In this document: positions 61,201 through 64,000 of the stretch, piece by piece
Numbering within the stretch: position 1 is the stretch's first letter
Layout of the letters: the number at the start of each line of letters is the position of its first letter
NCBI RefSeq assembly: GCF_007830295.1
Contig: NZ_VLKC01000002.1
Span: forward strand, 3,788,341-3,852,340
Source: Sporomusa sp. KB1
GTDB lineage: Bacteria; Bacillota; Negativicutes; Sporomusales; Sporomusaceae
Direction: 5' to 3'
Length of the DNA: 64,000 nucleotides
Notes under the pieces: generated by a model
What the model saw: the letters and a program-made list of their open reading frames with translations, nothing else
Database searches by the model: none
What the model was told of the DNA's origin: nothing
Translations under genes and position numbers: made by a program

Positions 61201-64000
61201 GGCACCCTGACGGCAAATACTCTAACATTCAAGTCTGAAGGTATTACAAACAGTGGTACCTCGGCTGCAATTAGCAGTACAAGTGATATGAACTTTGATG
61301 TCAGTGGCACTTTGCTCAACCAAGGGACAATCTACGCCCAGGGAAATGCGCAGCTATATAACGTTGGTAAACTTACCAATAGCGGTGTGCTTGCTTCTGC
61401 TAAAAATACAACCATATCGGCCCAGGTCGTGTCTTCTATCGGAGCTCTTGGCGCAGGAATTAATAGTGATGGCAGTATTGGCGATTCCGGCAAGCTTACA
61501 ATCACTGCCAACGGCGCAGTCACCAGTCAAGGGCAAACACTGGCTGGCGGCGACCTCGCCATCACCGGTACTGCTGTCGATCTTGTTGGGAGTAGAACAT
61601 ACACAGGTGATAAAGCAGACATTACAGCTACTAGTGGCGATGTCAACAATACGGGTGGCACTATGCAAGTCGGCGGTGCCTTAACGGTAAAAGCCATTGG
61701 CACTGTGAAGAATGATTCAGACGTAGAAGGCAACAAGGGTCAGATTGTTGCCGATAACGTGTCAATTACAGCCAATACTATCAGTAACAAAGGTGGCAGT
61801 ATCAAACAAATCGGTTCAACTGCTACAACCTTGAAGGCGACAGACACCATTGATAATACTGGTGGCACCATCGCTACCAATGGTTCATCTCTTACCCTAC
61901 AAGCAAATGCAGTTACGAATAACCAAGGGCTAATACAGCATGCAGGAACCAGTGAGCTGGTGATAAAAGCCACCGGTGACATCACTAATCGTAGCGGTAG
62001 TATAGCGAGCAACGGCCAAACCAGCCTTACTGGGCAGAACATTGATAATACCCAGGGTACCTTTAGCAGTACAGATGCAGTAAATTTAATAACTTCAGGT
62101 GCTGTGAACAACCAGCAAGGCGTCATTCAGGCGAGTAAGGGCTTGGCGGTCACCGCCCAGTCATTGAATAATAATGGTGGCAAGGTCATCAACCTCGACA
62201 CGAGTAACGCCAAAATAATTGTGAAAGAAAGCATTCAAAACAAGTCTGGACTGATCGGTGGCAACGGCGATGTAGACGTCACGGCCCAAACCCTGATGAG
62301 CCAAGGTGGCCAGGTTATAGCGAAAAACAATCTTAAAATCACTAGTGAGCAAGGTACAGACAATACCAATGGCACCATTGCCGCCGGACAAGACGTCAAT
62401 ATCAACCAAAGTAATGCCAGTCTGACAAATAGTGGCGGCGCAATAAGTGCCGGTGGGGCTTTGGCTGTCCAGGCGGCGGTAGTGGAAAATACCGGCGGCG
62501 ATCTGGCGGCCAACAAAGATATTACCCTGACAGCGCAAAGCCTGAATGGTAATGGCCAGACTGTTGCCGGTCAGGACCTTACGATAACACTAAAGGGCAA
62601 TCTAACGAACAGTAGCGGTGGCCAATTCAAAGCCAACCGTGACATGAACGTAAATGCAGGCGGCACAGTCACAAACCAGGGAAATATGATTGCCGTCAGA
62701 AACGCCAATCTAACAGGCAGCAATATTACGAATGACACAAGCGCCGTCCTTGCGTCCGGAAATACGTTAACGATTACGACAACCGGCAAGGTAAATAACA
62801 ACGGTCAGATAGACGGCAATGACGTTTTGGTAAGTGCCCAAAATGTAAATAGCACCGGCACGGTGGCTGCCAAGACATTGAAGGTACAGACCAATAGCCT
62901 GACTAATAAGGGTGCGATTAACAGTACGAACGACATGAACCTTGTGGTTCAAGATGATTTCACCAACCAAGGGGTAATCTACACCCAGGGCAACGCAAAC
63001 ATAACCGAGGCAGATACTCTCACTAATACCGGTATAATTGCCTCGGCCAAAAATACAACTGTATCGGTTCAAGGCGTGTTGTCTACCGGGGCTCTTGGCG
63101 CAGGGATCAATAGTGATGGCAGTATTGGCGATTCCGGCAACCTTACGATTGCGGCAACTGGTGCAGTCACTACACAAGGGCAAACACTAGCCGGTGGCGA
63201 TCTCAACATGACAGGTACTGCTGTGGATCTTACCGGGAGTAAAACGTACGCAGGCGGTACAGTTGGCATCACGGCTATCAGCGGCGATATCAACAATACT
63301 GGCGGCACTATGCAAGTCGGCGGTGCCTTAACAGTAAAAGCTGTCGGCACTGTGAAGAATGAATTGGACGCAAAAGGCAACAAGGGTCAGATGGTTGCTG
63401 ATAACGTGTCAATTACAGCCAATGCCATCAGCAACAAGGGCGGCAGCATCAAGCAAATCGGTTTAGAGACTACAAACTTGCAGGCAATAGGTGGCATTGA
63501 TAACACCGGCGGCACTATTGCTACCAATGGTTCCTCCCTTGCCCTACAAGCAAATGCAGTTACGAATAACCAAGGGCTAATACAGCATGCAGGAATCGGT
63601 GAGCTGGTGATAAAAGTCACCGGTGACATCAGTAATCGTAACGGTAGTATAGCGAGCAACGGCCAAACCAGTCTTAGCGGCCAGAACATCGACAATGCCC
63701 AGGGTACGGTTGTGGTGCAAAAACAACTGGGAATCACCGCAACCACGGTTTCAAACAGTCAGGGTACCTTTAGTGGCGCAGATACAGTAAAGCTAACAGC
63801 TTCAGGTGCAGTAAACAACCAACAAGGCGTCATTCAGGCGAGTAAAGGCTTGGCGGTCACCGCCCAGTCATTGAATAATAGTGGTGGCAAGGTCATCAAC
63901 CTCGACACGAGTAACGCTAAAATAATTGTGAAAGAAAGCATTCAAAACAAGTCTGGACTGATCGGTGGCAACGGCGATGTAGACGTCACGGCCCAAACCC
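55231..64000 (+). CDS. TpsA/FhaB-like filamentous hemagglutinin, 3' end outside window
   Basis: A giant exported adhesin, at least 2923 codons, in one frame without a stop from ATG 55231 (CAAGGAGGAGATAGA before it) to the window edge. A signal peptide (VAWITLAVFSLQPTITAAQV) leads into a TPS domain of about 250 residues: ILNNSFKLTMTKLAGYIQGN, ARIILNEVTGNNISNLAGYL, EVAGQRADVIIANRNGIVGN. The canonical NPNL and NPNG motifs read NSNL (about 103) and NRNG (about 143). From about residue 430 on it consists of beta-helix repeats rich in GNLT, GGTI, NNQGQI and long units of 571 residues. No C-terminal toxin or anchor can be seen, because it lies beyond 64000. Confidence 0.93.
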   Translation, partial: MIGFSSRKSKMRKLVAWITLAVFSLQPTITAAQVVADTKAAANNRPVVDSAPNGTPVVQITTPSAAGVSRNLYQQFDINSKGLILNNSFKLTMTKLAGYIQGNSNLAGGSARIILNEVTGNNISNLAGYLEVAGQRADVIIANRNGIVGNGFGFINTNRGVLTTGVPVFGGSGSLDAFRVIGGQISVQGKGIDATGTDRVELISRSVTVNAGIWAKDLNVVTGSNDVKYNTLTTQTLTGEGTQPQVALDVSALGGMYANKIKLVGTEHGVGVNSQGTISASGGDLILTNAGKITLGGQSNASGNVTVTAADRIENQGTIYAQENTTIKSTGALSNTGGIAAAQNTNITAQTITSAGTFASGVTSGGKIGTTGDLSLTASGAVNAQGKNLAAGNLRISGASLDQSGATTYAGRNATITASTGDSNHTGATLQAGGALTVKAAGTVKNNKDIHGTAGQMTADNITITAGDISNQGSHITQTGSSMTNLTATNSIDNTGGTIATNGSALTIQANAITNNQGQIQHAGTGELVIKATGDISNRNGSITSNGQTSLSGQNIDNAQGTVVVQKQLGITAATVSNSQGTFSGADTVKLTASGAVNNQQGVIQASKGLAVTAQALNNSGGKVTNIGTSDVEIIVKESIQNKSGLIGGNGDVDVTAQTLTSQGGQVIAKNNLTIISKQSTDNTNGTMSAGRDVNLNQSNANLTNLGGEINAAGALHVQAAAVDNTGGKLAANKDITLIAQSLDGNGQTVAGQDLSVTVTGNLTNSTGGQLKANRDVNVNAGGAVINKGNITAVRNANLKGSNIINDDKDDSIASGNALTITTSGNVNNKGQMAGNAVLINAQNINSTGTVTGSTLKVQTNSLTNRGAISSISDMNLDVSGTLLNQGTIYAQGNTQLYNVDTLTNSGVLASAKNTIISAQVVSSTGALGAGINANGSVVGDSGNLTIAATDAVTSQGQTLAGGDLAITGTAVDLTGSKTNAGDKADITATSGDVNNTGGTMQVGGALTVKAVGTVKNDLGAKGSKSQIVADKVSITAKAISNKGGSIKQIGSAATTLKATDNIDNTGGTIATNGSALTIQANAVTNNQGQIQHAGTGELEVKATGDITNRSGSITGNGQTSLSGRNIDNTQGTVVVQKQLEITAATVSNSQGTFSGADTVKLIASGAVNNQQGVIQASKGLAVTAQSVNNSGGKVTNIGTSDVEIIVKESIQNKSGLIGGNGDVDVTAQTLTSQGGQVIAKNNLTIISKQSTDNTNGTMSAGRDVNLNQSNANLINLGGEINAAGALHVQAAAVDNTGGKLAANKDITLIAESLDGNGQTVAGQDLSVTVKGNLTNSTSGQLKANRDVNINAGGAVINKENITAVRNASLTGSTITNDTGAILVTGNALTIATSGNVNNNGEIDGNGVSVNAQKVDNTGKVVTGTLTVESNSLNNLGAAAALNSTGDMNLKVHGDLTSQGVIYAQGNTTLTGIGNLTNTGVLASAKNTDIAAQIVSSTGALGAGINTNGGIGNSGNLTIMSSGAVTNQGQALAGGNLTVNGTAVDLAGGRTYAGGTADITANNGDVNNTGGDIEVGSTLTISAADAIKNDKNATGVAGKITAEKVTMTANSISNKEGSIKQIGSETTTLKATDTIDNTAGTIATNGASLTIQAKEITNNKGKIQHAGIDALVIKATGDIMNRNGNILSNGQTSLSGQNIDNAQGTVVAQKQLEITAASVENSQGTFVASDTINLSASGTLSNQQGVIQTSKGLAVTAQSLNNSGGKVINLDTSNAKIIVKESIQNNSGLIGGNGDVAVTAKTLTSQGGQVIAKNNLTIISKQSTDNTNGTMSAGQDVNLNQSNANLSNLGGEISAGGALHIQAAAVNNTGGNLLANKDITLIGQSLDGNGQTVAGQDLSVTVKGNLTNSTSGQLKANRDVNVNAGGVVTNRGNITAVRNANLKGSNIINDTGANIASGIAMTISTSSNVNNSGQMAGNAILINAQNVNNSGTLTANTLTFKSEGITNSGTSAAISSTSDMNFDVSGTLLNQGTIYAQGNAQLYNVGKLTNSGVLASAKNTTISAQVVSSIGALGAGINSDGSIGDSGKLTITANGAVTSQGQTLAGGDLAITGTAVDLVGSRTYTGDKADITATSGDVNNTGGTMQVGGALTVKAIGTVKNDSDVEGNKGQIVADNVSITANTISNKGGSIKQIGSTATTLKATDTIDNTGGTIATNGSSLTLQANAVTNNQGLIQHAGTSELVIKATGDITNRSGSIASNGQTSLTGQNIDNTQGTFSSTDAVNLITSGAVNNQQGVIQASKGLAVTAQSLNNNGGKVINLDTSNAKIIVKESIQNKSGLIGGNGDVDVTAQTLMSQGGQVIAKNNLKITSEQGTDNTNGTIAAGQDVNINQSNASLTNSGGAISAGGALAVQAAVVENTGGDLAANKDITLTAQSLNGNGQTVAGQDLTITLKGNLTNSSGGQFKANRDMNVNAGGTVTNQGNMIAVRNANLTGSNITNDTSAVLASGNTLTITTTGKVNNNGQIDGNDVLVSAQNVNSTGTVAAKTLKVQTNSLTNKGAINSTNDMNLVVQDDFTNQGVIYTQGNANITEADTLTNTGIIASAKNTTVSVQGVLSTGALGAGINSDGSIGDSGNLTIAATGAVTTQGQTLAGGDLNMTGTAVDLTGSKTYAGGTVGITAISGDINNTGGTMQVGGALTVKAVGTVKNELDAKGNKGQMVADNVSITANAISNKGGSIKQIGLETTNLQAIGGIDNTGGTIATNGSSLALQANAVTNNQGLIQHAGIGELVIKVTGDISNRNGSIASNGQTSLSGQNIDNAQGTVVVQKQLGITATTVSNSQGTFSGADTVKLTASGAVNNQQGVIQASKGLAVTAQSLNNSGGKVINLDTSNAKIIVKESIQNKSGLIGGNGDVDVTAQT
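56528..64000 (+). repeat. Array of about 1.7-kb in-frame repeats in the adhesin gene
   Basis: Taking the segment around ACGAGTGATGTTGAAATAAT as a landmark (GAT at 57121), it recurs at 58834, 60550, 62206 and 63913, i.e. after 1713, 1716, 1656 and 1707 nt, all multiples of three. The first two units are nearly identical over hundreds of bases. A diverged half-unit precedes the array at about 56170-56528. The last unit runs off the window. Confidence 0.9.

Noticed and set aside
57010..64000. Many long minus-strand open frames opposite the adhesin gene (for example 59616-60470)
   Set aside because: They repeat with the 1.7-kb period, lack ribosome binding sites and mirror a Gly/Asn/Thr-rich coding strand; they are shadows of the adhesin.
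56170..64000. CRISPR array
   Set aside because: The repeats are about 1.7 kb, in frame and without short unique spacers; no cas genes are present.
1..64000. tRNA, rRNA or insertion-sequence transposase genes
   Set aside because: None was recognised by eye on either strand; no transposase or integrase motifs were seen among the translated frames.

Overview
The window looks like a chromosomal segment of a diderm Firmicute of the class Negativicutes (Sporomusa/Pelosinus-like). This is inferred from gene content, not from a database match. Firmicute traits are strong GGAGG ribosome binding sites, many GTG/TTG starts, an AbrB-type regulator, YqeG, ComFB and a remnant of a SigK/SigE-like sigma factor. 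Outer-membrane traits are a PilQ secretin, an RND efflux pair and a two-partner secretion system with a giant filamentous adhesin.

Layout. 1-4.1 kb: a TPR protein cut by the window edge, two small exported proteins, a broken sigma factor, several very small genes and an AbrB-like regulator. 4.1-20.1 kb: yqeG and aroE, then a complete type IV pilus locus (pilB, pilT, pilC, pilA, pilD, four further prepilin-like genes, comFB, pilM, pilN, pilO, a pilP-like gene, pilQ), with the shikimate genes aroC, aroK and aroB interleaved. 20.3-25.9 kb: an accessory block with GC-richer codon use, decayed genes, a duplicated 122-bp leader, a LemA/DUF3137 pair, an XAC2610-like protein, two tandem DUF1036 exported proteins and two copies of a 111-bp structured repeat. 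26-30.3 kb: RND adaptor and pump. 30.3-38 kb: a CC/Se-motif protein, larB-larC, an HD-GYP protein, folE2, a third copy of the 111-bp repeat, a low-complexity repeat protein, a ChbG/HpnK-type deacetylase and a sugar-nucleotide epimerase.

38.1-53.1 kb: a B12 riboswitch with an intrinsic terminator, followed by a long anaerobic cobalamin operon: cbiD, E, T, F, G, H, J, C, then a large stem-loop, then cbiA, cobU, cbiP, cbiB, cobS, a pduX-like kinase, cobD, cobC and a cupin gene. It covers most of the corrin ring steps, the a,c-diamide and cobyric acid steps, and nucleotide-loop assembly. cbiL and a cobaltochelatase are not in the window.

53.4-64 kb: a TpsB/FhaC-type outer-membrane transporter and a TpsA/FhaB-like adhesin still open at the window end. 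From about 56.5 kb the adhesin is built of near-identical units of about 1.7 kb (571 residues), at least four of them plus part of a fifth.

The items most worth a second look are the adhesin repeats with their altered TPS motifs, the 111-bp dispersed structured element, the decayed LemA/DUF3137 island with its duplicated leader, a possible ATT start for the major pilin, and the interleaving of pil and aro genes.
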